DNA of 26,642 nucleotides from CAIXYX01 sp043806415 (GTDB lineage: Archaea > Micrarchaeota > Micrarchaeia > Anstonellales > Anstonellaceae), in contig JAZDHB010000064.1 of assembly GCA_043806415.1 (NCBI GenBank), positions 1 to 26,642 of the forward strand, written 5' to 3'. The notes beneath the pieces are model-generated. The model was not told the origin of the DNA and searched no databases. It saw only the letters and a program-made list of their open reading frames with translations. Every line of letters starts with the position of its first letter. Position 1 is the stretch's first letter. This document shows positions 1 to 5,876 of this stretch, piece after piece. Position numbers and translations under genes: made by a program.

Positions 1-2
1 AT

Positions 3-116
3 TGTAGTGAAAACAGGCAGTTCCAGATGGTTCCGAACAATGAAATCCAGCGAAATATCGTCGATAAGCTGGGCTTGTCAAAATACGTGCCGGTTGTATC
101 AAAAATGCCAAAATGA
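3..116 (+). CDS. 3' fragment of an unrecognised protein
   Basis: An open frame enters from the left edge and ends at TGA 114-116, giving 37 residues that end in KYVPVVSKMPK. The composition is protein-like (NNEIQRNIVDKLGLSKY). I do not recognise the family; the pattern faintly recalls the last helix of a STAS-type domain, but that is a guess. It converges with the minus-strand ORF ending at 119, leaving only two bases between them. No function is assigned. Confidence 0.35.
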   Translation, partial: CSENRQFQMVPNNEIQRNIVDKLGLSKYVPVVSKMPK

Positions 117-118
117 GT

Positions 119-205
119 TCAGAAACCTAGGTTATACCACAAGGCGAATTCCTTGAGTTCCTCAAGGCTCGGATCTGTGATGCTGGGGTCGTAGATTTCC
201 TTCAT
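119..205 (-). CDS. 28-codon ORF coupled to the AbiEi-like regulator; possibly a truncated partner
   Basis: The ATG (205-203) overlaps the TGA (204-202) of the preceding regulator gene in an ATGA arrangement typical of translational coupling. The product is short and acidic (begins MKEIYDPSITDPSLEELKEF) and stops at TGA 121-119. AbiEi-like regulators are usually followed by a larger coupled partner such as a nucleotidyltransferase, so a 28-residue product could be the remnant of a truncated partner or a genuine small protein. The coupling is seen; the truncation is inferred. Confidence 0.4.
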   Translation of the reverse strand: MKEIYDPSITDPSLEELKEFALWYNLGF

Positions 206-771
206 GCAAATTCCCTTTTGACAAGCCATTCGGCAGTATAAGCCTTGTTCGAGCAATAGAGGTCTATGACGGTCCGAATCTTGCTCGTCATTCGGACACC
301 TTTTTCACTGACGAAATCATCGCCATTGAGGTCTTCATCGTATATCTCGATGCGCGTCTTGCCCTCTGGCAAATCCTTGAGGTCTTTGAGCAGCTTTTTA
401 TCTAGGGCATAGGCGTAGATAGCCGGGTCGCGGTAATAATCGCTGTAGAAGCTTAGGGCGCTGGTCAGGCACAACGCCGCCTTACCCTCGAGCATTTTCA
501 TGGCCTCTGCGGGTGGCAACTCCACGTTAAAGGATGCAGCGGGTTTGAGCTGACGGTAAAGCGGGAACAGGTTGAATATGGCACCTGGGGAAATCAATTC
601 GTAATAGCCCTTGCGTTTTCCCACATATCCAAGCGAAACCATCCATTTGATGATCCGGTTAACCAGACTGAAAGTGACCTTTGTTTTCTTGCTGATTTCG
701 ATTTGTTTGAACTTCTTTTCAGTAAGAACGGCCCGCACGACTTTGTATGCTTCCTTGCTCGTCACTTGCAT
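202..771 (-). CDS. Winged-helix transcriptional regulator, AbiEi antitoxin-like
   Basis: This 189-residue protein opens with a winged-helix DNA-binding domain (about residues 1-60; helix-turn-helix around FKQIEISKKTKVTFSLVNRI, then a wing ending GKRKGYYEL). The C-terminal part contains a segment RMTSKIRTVIDLYC that resembles the 'TSPxRTLxDL' signature of AbiEi-type antitoxin/regulators. Such proteins repress their own operon and usually pair with a toxin gene downstream; here only a 28-codon coupled ORF follows. The region upstream holds two related 16-bp palindromes (775-790 and 812-827), consistent with autoregulation. The gene is AT-richer than the core genes to the right and lies beside a tyrosine recombinase, suggesting accessory DNA. 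The HTH call is firm; the AbiEi link is moderate. Confidence 0.65.
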   Translation of the reverse strand: MQVTSKEAYKVVRAVLTEKKFKQIEISKKTKVTFSLVNRIIKWMVSLGYVGKRKGYYELISPGAIFNLFPLYRQLKPAASFNVELPPAEAMKMLEGKAALCLTSALSFYSDYYRDPAIYAYALDKKLLKDLKDLPEGKTRIEIYDEDLNGDDFVSEKGVRMTSKIRTVIDLYCSNKAYTAEWLVKREFA

Positions 772-774
772 AAT

Positions 775-827
775 ATCACTTTAAAGTGATTATAGCTGTT
801 ATAAGTGTTATATTACTTATAAGTGAT
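775..827 (-). promoter_or_regulatory. Operator palindromes in front of the AbiEi-like regulator
   Basis: A perfect 16-bp palindrome ATCACTTTAAAGTGAT lies at 775-790, ending four bases before the regulator's ATG. A near copy, ATTACTTATAAGTGAT (palindromic except for one pair), lies at 812-827. A further half-site TTATAAGTGTTA is at 799-810. TATA-like sequence (ACTTATAAC, GCTATAAT on the minus strand) is interleaved with these sites, so a bound repressor would block the promoter. The repeats are seen directly; binding by the adjacent gene product is inferred. Confidence 0.6.
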
Positions 828-855
828 ATTTAATACTATTGCCTGTTGAAAACAT

Positions 856-917
856 GCATTTTGATTAACTGGCTAATCAAAATGCTTACATCTTGATTAA
901 CGACCTTGTCAAAATGC
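856..917. repeat. 12-6-12 inverted repeat plus an imperfect copy 32 bp on (candidate recombinase core)
   Basis: Perfect 12-bp arms GCATTTTGATTA (856-867) and TAATCAAAATGC (874-885) flank a 6-bp spacer ACTGGC. The 9-bp blocks TTGATTAAC (861-869) and TCAAAATGC (877-885) recur at 893-901 and 909-917 with the same internal spacing, so the unit is repeated in tandem with a 32-bp period. The unit lies about 90-150 bp beyond the 3' end of the tyrosine recombinase gene. Two arms around a 6-bp spacer is the geometry of Xer/dif-type crossover sites. It could instead be a regulator site or a transcript hairpin. Confidence 0.6.
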
Positions 918-918
918 A

Positions 919-977
919 GTTATGTTCAGTTTCAACGGCATCGCACCCTCCCCATTTTTCGACGTTATGTTCAGTTT
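919..977. repeat. 14-bp direct repeat next to the recombinase gene
   Basis: GTTATGTTCAGTTT occurs at 919-932 and again at 964-977, 45 bp apart, between the inverted repeats and the 3' end of the recombinase gene (1005). A partial inverted copy (GTGAACA) is present near 998. Arm-type binding sites of tyrosine recombinases have this kind of short direct repetition, but no function is demonstrated. Confidence 0.55.
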
Positions 978-1004
978 TAAGCCATCATTCGCTATTAGTG
1001 AACA

Positions 1005-2279
1005 TCACTCCCTGTCCTGCTTGTTCTCGACCTTCTGCGTCAGCATCCTTCTCTGAGCCTCCCGTTTCGCCCTCGTAACCGTCCCGCGTGCCGCCGGGAG
1101 CATCATCTTGGACATTTGCTTCTTCATCTGCTCCAGCTCGTCCATGACGCCCACTGCCTTGAGGGTGGAGAGCGCACGACCACAGGCGGAGCACATGATA
1201 TTGCCTGGCTGGTTGGGTGTCTTGCAGGACGGGCAGGGCGTCATTTCTAGCGGCTTGGGCTTGGATTCGGGTGTCTCCATTCCGTAAAGCTCAAGGACCG
1301 CCCGCTGCGATGCTTCCCCGTCCAACTGAACATAAGTGGCGTGCATCCGGCTGGTCTTGCTCCACCCCATCAAGTCGTTCATGATCGGGAGAGCCAGCTT
1401 TGGGGCCATGCGGGTGGCGGCCGAGTGGCGGAATTGATGCACCCATACCCGTTTGCCCAGCTTGGCGCGGAGGCCGAGATGGTGGATGATATAGCGCAGT
1501 CCCCGGTCGGTGAGCGCCTGTTCACGGCGGTTCTGGCTGTTGGAAAGCCAAAGTGGGGCATTTGCATCATTGCGGCGCGGGTGCTTGTTGAGATAAGCGC
1601 GGAGATAGTCCACGCTCTCCACGAGGGGGAATTTGCGAACTCGGGGCGTGCTGGACGAGGCCCGCACTTTGGAGGTTCGCAAGTGGATGAGGTAGAAGTT
1701 GCCCTTGTCCTCGATGTCGCCCAGGGTGAGCTTGAGGAATTCCGAGGAACGGGCCCCGCACTCCCAGAGGCAGGCAATGAGGGCGGATTCAAGTTCATTA
1801 TCACAGACCTTGAGAAGCGTCTGCATATCCTCGCGAGAGAGGATGTCGCGGCTCTCCAAAACATTGGTCTGGATGTTCAGCTCGGTGCGGTTGATCTTCA
1901 CCACGCAGTGGGGGAAGGTGTCCCCTCCGTTTAGGAATTTGTAATAGGTTTTGAGGGCGAATGCCTTTCGCAGCTTGGACCAGCCAGCGTAATCGGTGCG
2001 GCGCAGCTCGGCGATGAGTTCGTTGACATCATCGCGGGTGCACTCCATCCATGGCTTCTTGATGCGCCGTCCGAACCAGGTGAGGTCGTCGAGAAGTGAG
2101 CGACAGCGGGAAATCGAGATGCCCTTGGCTTCCATATGGCTTATAAATTTCAGGAGGTCTTGTTTATTAGCCGGTAAAATGGCCTTGTCCGTTTTGAGCG
2201 CGTTTTTGAAATGGACGAGCCGGATCGCATCGTAGGATGCGTCGCCTGTATATGGAGGCTTTGGAACCGTTGAATCCAT
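1005..2279 (-). CDS. Tyrosine recombinase/integrase with C-terminal zinc ribbon
   Basis: This 424-residue protein has an N-terminal SAM-like core-binding domain (about 15-125) and a tyrosine recombinase catalytic domain (about 145-330). All expected catalytic residues are visible: R177 in ECGARSSE, a probable Lys near 204, H281 and R284 in HQFRH, H313 and the nucleophile Y316 in HATYVQL. A zinc ribbon follows (C349/C352/C363/C366), then a basic, possibly coiled tail. The ATG at 2279 was chosen because the TATA consensus TTTATATA is centred 27 bp upstream, predicting a leaderless transcript; a longer reading back to 2444 would run through the tRNA-Trp gene and is rejected. The gene is divergent from tRNA-Trp and has repeats beyond its 3' end. 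The enzyme looks intact; whether it moves an element or resolves chromosomes is unknown. Confidence 0.88.
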   Translation of the reverse strand: MDSTVPKPPYTGDASYDAIRLVHFKNALKTDKAILPANKQDLLKFISHMEAKGISISRCRSLLDDLTWFGRRIKKPWMECTRDDVNELIAELRRTDYAGWSKLRKAFALKTYYKFLNGGDTFPHCVVKINRTELNIQTNVLESRDILSREDMQTLLKVCDNELESALIACLWECGARSSEFLKLTLGDIEDKGNFYLIHLRTSKVRASSSTPRVRKFPLVESVDYLRAYLNKHPRRNDANAPLWLSNSQNRREQALTDRGLRYIIHHLGLRAKLGKRVWVHQFRHSAATRMAPKLALPIMNDLMGWSKTSRMHATYVQLDGEASQRAVLELYGMETPESKPKPLEMTPCPSCKTPNQPGNIMCSACGRALSTLKAVGVMDELEQMKKQMSKMMLPAARGTVTRAKREAQRRMLTQKVENKQDRE

Positions 2280-2300
2280 GAGAATGTAAATGCGTAGGAA

Positions 2301-2310
2301 GTATATAAAT
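2301..2310. promoter_or_regulatory. Shared TATA box between integrase (minus) and tRNA-Trp (plus)
   Basis: GTATATAAAT on the plus strand (preceded by purines GGAA) is followed by the tRNA 5' end about 34 bp from its centre. Read on the minus strand it is ATTTATATAC, containing the archaeal TATA consensus TTTATATA, with the integrase ATG 27 bp from its centre. No second convincing TATA box is seen in the 60-bp gap. Confidence 0.6.
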
Positions 2311-2339
2311 GTATCGTAAATAAAGCGGTAGTAACTAAC

Positions 2340-2502
2340 GGGGTCGTGGCGTAAGCTGGTAGCGCGGCAGGCTCCAGGGAGGCCTTTTCTTTTTGGAAAA
2401 AAGAAAAGCCCTGGGAAAAGAAAAACCCGGAAGCTTTCGTTCAAACCGAAAGAAAGGCCATTAAGAAACCTGCATGTTAGGGTTCAAATCCCTACGATCC
2501 CA
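2340..2502 (+). tRNA. tRNA-Trp (anticodon CCA), intron-containing
   Basis: Acceptor arm 2340-2346 pairs with 2495-2501 (seven pairs, one G-U), discriminator A2502, no encoded CCA. D stem 2349-2352/2362-2365 with GG in the loop. Anticodon stem GCAGG (2367-2371) pairs with CCTGC (2469-2473). Loop is C-T-CCA-G, then A2468 after the intron, giving anticodon CCA at 2374-2376. T arm TAGGG/CCCTA around TTCAAAT (2478-2494). The cloverleaf closes only if about 90 nt after G37 are removed, the standard site of archaeal tRNA introns. The gene is divergent from the integrase gene, a common setting for integrated elements. The cognate TrpRS gene lies about 5 kb away. Confidence 0.92.
2378..2467 (+). other. 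tRNA-Trp intron (about 90 nt, between positions 37 and 38)
   Basis: The boundaries follow from restoring the anticodon loop. The intron can fold into a hairpin at 2381-2410 (C-T rich arm against A-G rich arm), one at 2411-2430 (CTGGG/CCCGG) and one at 2434-2452 (CTTTCG/CGAAAG); alternatively its ends can close with GGCCTTT against AAAGGCC. The bulge-helix-bulge expected at archaeal splice sites is only partly visible (two clear pairs of the central helix), so the exact cut positions are uncertain. No C or D box (RTGATGA, CTGA) was found, so the box C/D guide function known for haloarchaeal tRNA-Trp introns is not supported. Confidence 0.75.
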
Positions 2503-2585
2503 CAGTAAAATATAAGGCGGCATTCGAACCCCATTCTTTTTTCCAAATTCCCCGGTTCTCGTCCTTGAAGTAGAAACGTCTCGTC

Positions 2586-3245
2586 CTAGCGCTTCTTTTT
2601 TCCTTCCTTCTCTTTCTTGAATTCAAGGTACGAATAAACGAAAGCGAATACGGCGCTTGCGATCAGCACGCCGACCGATGCCATGAGCCCAAAGCCGGGC
2701 ACGAAAATCCCGAGCAGGGCGATTATCCCTGCCGTTTTGAGCAGCTTTGCGCAAATGAGGTGGGTCTTGTCCCAGACCGTTTTGCTCGAAAGCGTCCAAG
2801 GCGTGCGGATGCCCACGAACCAGTTCTGTTTGGCCTTCGAAACAATCACTCCCAAGTAGAAAATAAGGACCGCAAAAGCCGGGGAAAGGAACTGCACCAT
2901 ATCAATGCGCAAGCCGAGGTTGTATGCCAGAGAGAGCAGATACACGTAATAAAGAAAGCCGATGATCAGCGCAACCAGCGTGTCGTATTCCTTCCGGAAC
3001 GCGGCATAATTCTTCTTCAACGGGTCCAGTGTGGGTATGACCCAGAACAGGCCCAGCATGAAGAGCGCGAGGACGGGCGCGAAGAACGTTCCCATCTCCT
3101 TGTTCATGAAGCCGTTCGCGTTCCCTGCGATATCCCAATGGGACGCCACTTTGTCCGGCATGGCCGGATAGACCAGGATGGCGGTGAGAAAAGAGAGCAC
3201 GACGAGCACGCATGCGACGATTTGCGAAATTTTCATCGATGCCAT
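2586..3245 (-). CDS. SdpI-like (DUF1648) multi-spanning membrane protein
   Basis: About 219 residues. The N terminus has a first membrane segment and the DUF1648 signature (YPAMPDKVASHWDIAGNANGFMNK), followed by about five more hydrophobic segments. The motif KQNWFVGIRTPWTLSSKTVWDKTH is the hallmark of the SdpI/YhfL region. The tail is highly charged (EFKKEKEGKKKR) and should face the cytoplasm. In Bacillus, SdpI gives immunity to a toxic peptide; in archaea the role is mostly unknown. The ATG at 3245 lies 25 bp from the centre of the TATA box TTATAAAA (3266-3273), so a leaderless start is likely; ATG 3236 is the alternative. Family call firm, role unknown. Confidence 0.82.
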   Translation of the reverse strand: MASMKISQIVACVLVVLSFLTAILVYPAMPDKVASHWDIAGNANGFMNKEMGTFFAPVLALFMLGLFWVIPTLDPLKKNYAAFRKEYDTLVALIIGFLYYVYLLSLAYNLGLRIDMVQFLSPAFAVLIFYLGVIVSKAKQNWFVGIRTPWTLSSKTVWDKTHLICAKLLKTAGIIALLGIFVPGFGLMASVGVLIASAVFAFVYSYLEFKKEKEGKKKR

Positions 3246-3265
3246 GCATGTCCTAGCTATCCCCG

Positions 3266-3275
3266 TTTTATAAGC
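3266..3275. promoter_or_regulatory. TATA box of the SdpI-like gene, possibly bidirectional
   Basis: TTTTATAAGC on the plus strand, GCTTATAAAA on the minus. Its centre lies 25 bp from the SdpI-like ATG. The core TTATAA is symmetric, and in the plus direction it would start a transcript near 3297, just before the conserved N-terminal coding region of the carbonic-anhydrase-like gene. Confidence 0.6.
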
Positions 3276-3351
3276 ATTCTTCCCCCCATCAAATCCGGTT
3301 GATCTTATCTCATTCATCCATCCAAAATCCGACCTCGACCCGAGAGCCAAA

Positions 3352-3768
3352 TTGGGCAAGAACGTCTACGTGGCCGCTTTCGCCGCCGTCCGCGCAGACG
3401 AAGACGAGATCGTAATCGGTGACTGCACGTCCATCCAGGAATCCTGCGTGGTGCACGGAAGAGGGGTAAAAATAGGCGATTATGTCACCATAGGCCATGG
3501 CGCGATTGTGCACGGGTGTGTAGTCTCCAACCATGTGCTCATCGGCATGCACGCCACGCTGCTGAACCAGTGCCAAATCGGCGAATACTCCATCATTGCG
3601 GCCGGCGCGCTCGTTTTGGAAAAGGCCGTCATCCCGGCGCGCAGCGTGGTGATGGGCGTGCCCGGCAAGGTGGTGCGCACTTGTACAGAAGACGACGTAA
3701 AACGCATCGATTTCTCGGCCCAGAGCTATGTGGACAAATTGAAGGCGATGGGAAAATTAGACGAATAA
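3352..3768 (+). CDS. Gamma-carbonic-anhydrase-like left-handed beta-helix protein (5' end uncertain)
   Basis: The protein is built of hexapeptide repeats (IGDCTSIQESCVVHG, IGDYVTIGHGAIVHG, VLIGMHATLLNQCQIGEYSIIAAGALV) and ends with the typical VMGVPGKVVR plus a short helix. The three histidines expected for zinc binding in the gamma-CA/YrdA family are present (VVHG, IGHG, AIVHG), as is the RAD motif (residues 15-17). The first conventional start is TTG 3352. However, the family N terminus is clearly encoded upstream in the same frame from about 3307 (ISFIHPKSDLDPRAK before LGKNVYV), and that stretch has no ATG, GTG or TTG in frame after the stop at 3271-3273. The true start may be non-standard, or a base may be wrong or missing. 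Activity as a carbonic anhydrase is unproven. Confidence 0.8.
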   Translation: MGKNVYVAAFAAVRADEDEIVIGDCTSIQESCVVHGRGVKIGDYVTIGHGAIVHGCVVSNHVLIGMHATLLNQCQIGEYSIIAAGALVLEKAVIPARSVVMGVPGKVVRTCTEDDVKRIDFSAQSYVDKLKAMGKLDE

Positions 3769-3836
3769 TTCGAAAATACGACGATTGATGCGTCAAGCGA
3801 GCGTCTTATCCGGGCGAGCATTGTCCGGGCAAGCGA

Positions 3837-5840
3837 TTACTTCTCTTTCCTTTCCACCATCTCTTTGGCTTTCTTGGCGATATGCTCTGCGCTCAGACCG
3901 AAGTGCTTGATGAGCTCCCACGCGCCTCCCGACTCGCCGAACCGGTCCTCCATCCCGATCATGTCGAATACGACCGGATGGCCGCAGAGCGAGGGCTCGC
4001 AAAGAATGGCCGACGAGACCAAGTTGCCCAACCCGCCTTTCTGGTGTTCTTCCACAGTCAGCACGCATCCGGTATCGCGGGCGGCCGAGACGATCGCCTT
4101 CTTATCCAGCGGTTTTAGGGTGGACATGTTGAGCACCCGCGCGCTGATCCCGTATTCCTCTTTCAATATCCAGGCCGCGCGCATGGCTTCGGCCAATTCC
4201 GGGCCGCAGGAAATGATGCAAATATCCTCGTGCTTGTTTTTCGCATCCGATGAAAGCACGGTTTCGAAAGCATCGACGAACCGGGTTTTCTCTTCCACAA
4301 AACGGATGAGCGTGGCCTCGCCGAATCTGTACGGCGTATCTGCTCCTGTAACGATGGGCGTAGCCTCGCGCGCATACCGGATATAGCACGGCCCGTTTAT
4401 CTCGTCGATCATGGCGTGCGTGGCCTTTTTCGCTTCCACCGAATCGGCCGGCACCAGCAATTTCATGTTGGGCAGGCCGGTGAGCTGGAAGAATTCCTCC
4501 AAGGCCTGGTGCGTCGCCCCGTCCGGCCCCACCGACACGCCCCCGTGCGCGCCCACGATCTTGACGTTGTAGTTCCCGTAGGCCACCGTGGTGCGGATCT
4601 GGTCCAGCGCCCGGCCGGCCGCGAACACGCCGTACGTTCCGAAGAACGGGATTTTCCCCTCCTTGGCAAGTCCCGCCGCCACGCAGGTGCCCGACTGCTC
4701 GGTGATGCCCATGGAGAACCAGCGCTCTTTGCGCTCCGGTTTCCCATCGTGGAACATGTTGATGCAAATCGAGCCGGAGATGTCCGCCCCCAGGGCCACC
4801 ACGTCCGGGTCGGGGTTCTGCGCCAGTTCCTCCCCGAACCCGAAGCGGTTGGCTTTCATCTCCACTTTCATCGGTTCTTGCGCATTCCACCAGTAGTTCT
4901 TGGAGAATTTTGGCATCGACGCCTCGGTTCTTTCGTCGGCCTTCTTCTGGAAATCCTGCGCGAGGAGGATCATCTCGTCTTTGGGCAAATATTCCACGCC
5001 CAGTTCCTTGAGCGCCTGTTCCATTTGCGCCTTGTCCGGCGCCCTCCCGTGCCAGCCGGCCTTATCCTCCATGAACGAGACGCCCTTGCCCTTCAGCGTC
5101 CGGGCGATGACGACGCTCGGCTTTCCCTTGGTGCGCGCGGCCTCATCGAATGCCGACATCAGCGCCTCGACGTCGTGCCCGTCCGCCTCGATCACGTGCC
5201 AGCCGAACGAGCGGTATTTCTCCCCAATCGGCTCGATGTTCATGACCTCGCGCACGTAGCCGTCGATTTGCAAGCCGTTGCAGTCCATGATGCCGATGAG
5301 GTTGTCGAGGCCGTGGTGCGCGGCCTCCATCGCCGCCTCCCAGATCTGGCCTTCCTGCTGCTCGCCGTCGCCCATCAGGCAGAAGCAGCGGTAATCCTTT
5401 TTGTCCGACTTGGCTGCGAGCGCATCGCCCACGGCCACGGACAGCCCCTGCCCCAGGCTTCCGCACGACAGCTCGATGCCCTTGCATTTGCGCCGGTCCG
5501 GGTGCCCCTGAAACGGGCTGCCCAATTTGCGCAAAGTCGCCGTCTCTTTCACGTCGAAATAGCCGCAATGGCCCAAGACCGTGTACCACGCCGGCGCCTT
5601 GTGCCCGGCCGAGAAAAACATCCGGTCCCTGCCGTCCCATTCCGGCTCGTGGGGCTTGTGTCTCATCGCGTCAAGAAAGGCGACGGCGAGGATGTCCATC
5701 GCGGACAGGACGCCCCCGCTATGGCCCGAGCCGGCGCAGTGGATCGAGATGAGCGAATAGCCCCGCATTTCGGCGGCCGCTTTTCGGATTTCGTCCGCCG
5801 AGAGACGCTGTTCTTTCCCGTCCTTGCCGATGATTCCCAT
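3837..5840 (-). CDS. tkt: Transketolase, full-length (fused N and C halves)
   Basis: Thiamine-diphosphate enzyme moving two-carbon units between sugar phosphates. The product is about 667 residues. The N-terminal pyrophosphate domain has SGHSGG, the catalytic-type SAGHKAP and the cofactor motif GDGEQQEGQ...DCNG (about 165-200). The pyrimidine-binding half has MGITEQSG with the conserved Glu and HGGVSVGPDGATHQ, and a C-terminal domain carries VEEHQKGGLG. About 25 charged residues (around EEKTRFVDAFETVLSSDAKNKHED) form an insertion near the start of the last domain. ATG 5840 was chosen because GGTGG sits five bases upstream; GTG 5849 is the alternative. It follows the aminotransferase gene by 36 bp and is probably co-transcribed. 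The window also has a split transketolase (15208-17118), so this copy may have another substrate preference. Confidence 0.92.
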   Translation of the reverse strand: MGIIGKDGKEQRLSADEIRKAAAEMRGYSLISIHCAGSGHSGGVLSAMDILAVAFLDAMRHKPHEPEWDGRDRMFFSAGHKAPAWYTVLGHCGYFDVKETATLRKLGSPFQGHPDRRKCKGIELSCGSLGQGLSVAVGDALAAKSDKKDYRCFCLMGDGEQQEGQIWEAAMEAAHHGLDNLIGIMDCNGLQIDGYVREVMNIEPIGEKYRSFGWHVIEADGHDVEALMSAFDEAARTKGKPSVVIARTLKGKGVSFMEDKAGWHGRAPDKAQMEQALKELGVEYLPKDEMILLAQDFQKKADERTEASMPKFSKNYWWNAQEPMKVEMKANRFGFGEELAQNPDPDVVALGADISGSICINMFHDGKPERKERWFSMGITEQSGTCVAAGLAKEGKIPFFGTYGVFAAGRALDQIRTTVAYGNYNVKIVGAHGGVSVGPDGATHQALEEFFQLTGLPNMKLLVPADSVEAKKATHAMIDEINGPCYIRYAREATPIVTGADTPYRFGEATLIRFVEEKTRFVDAFETVLSSDAKNKHEDICIISCGPELAEAMRAAWILKEEYGISARVLNMSTLKPLDKKAIVSAARDTGCVLTVEEHQKGGLGNLVSSAILCEPSLCGHPVVFDMIGMEDRFGESGGAWELIKHFGLSAEHIAKKAKEMVERKEK

Positions 5841-5876
5841 TCCATCCACCGAATCCTTTGGCGCGCCAGAGAGCGG

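Noticed and set aside
856..977. CRISPR-like array
   Set aside because: Repeats are few, short, partly inverted and spaced unevenly, and no cas gene is nearby.
2280..2444. Upstream extension of the integrase frame
   Set aside because: The extra 55 codons run through the tRNA-Trp gene and its intron; ATG 2279 matches TATA spacing.
2378..2467. Box C/D guide RNA inside the tRNA-Trp intron
   Set aside because: No RTGATGA or CTGA box is present; the CCCTGGG segment complementary to the anticodon region is therefore treated as possible folding only.
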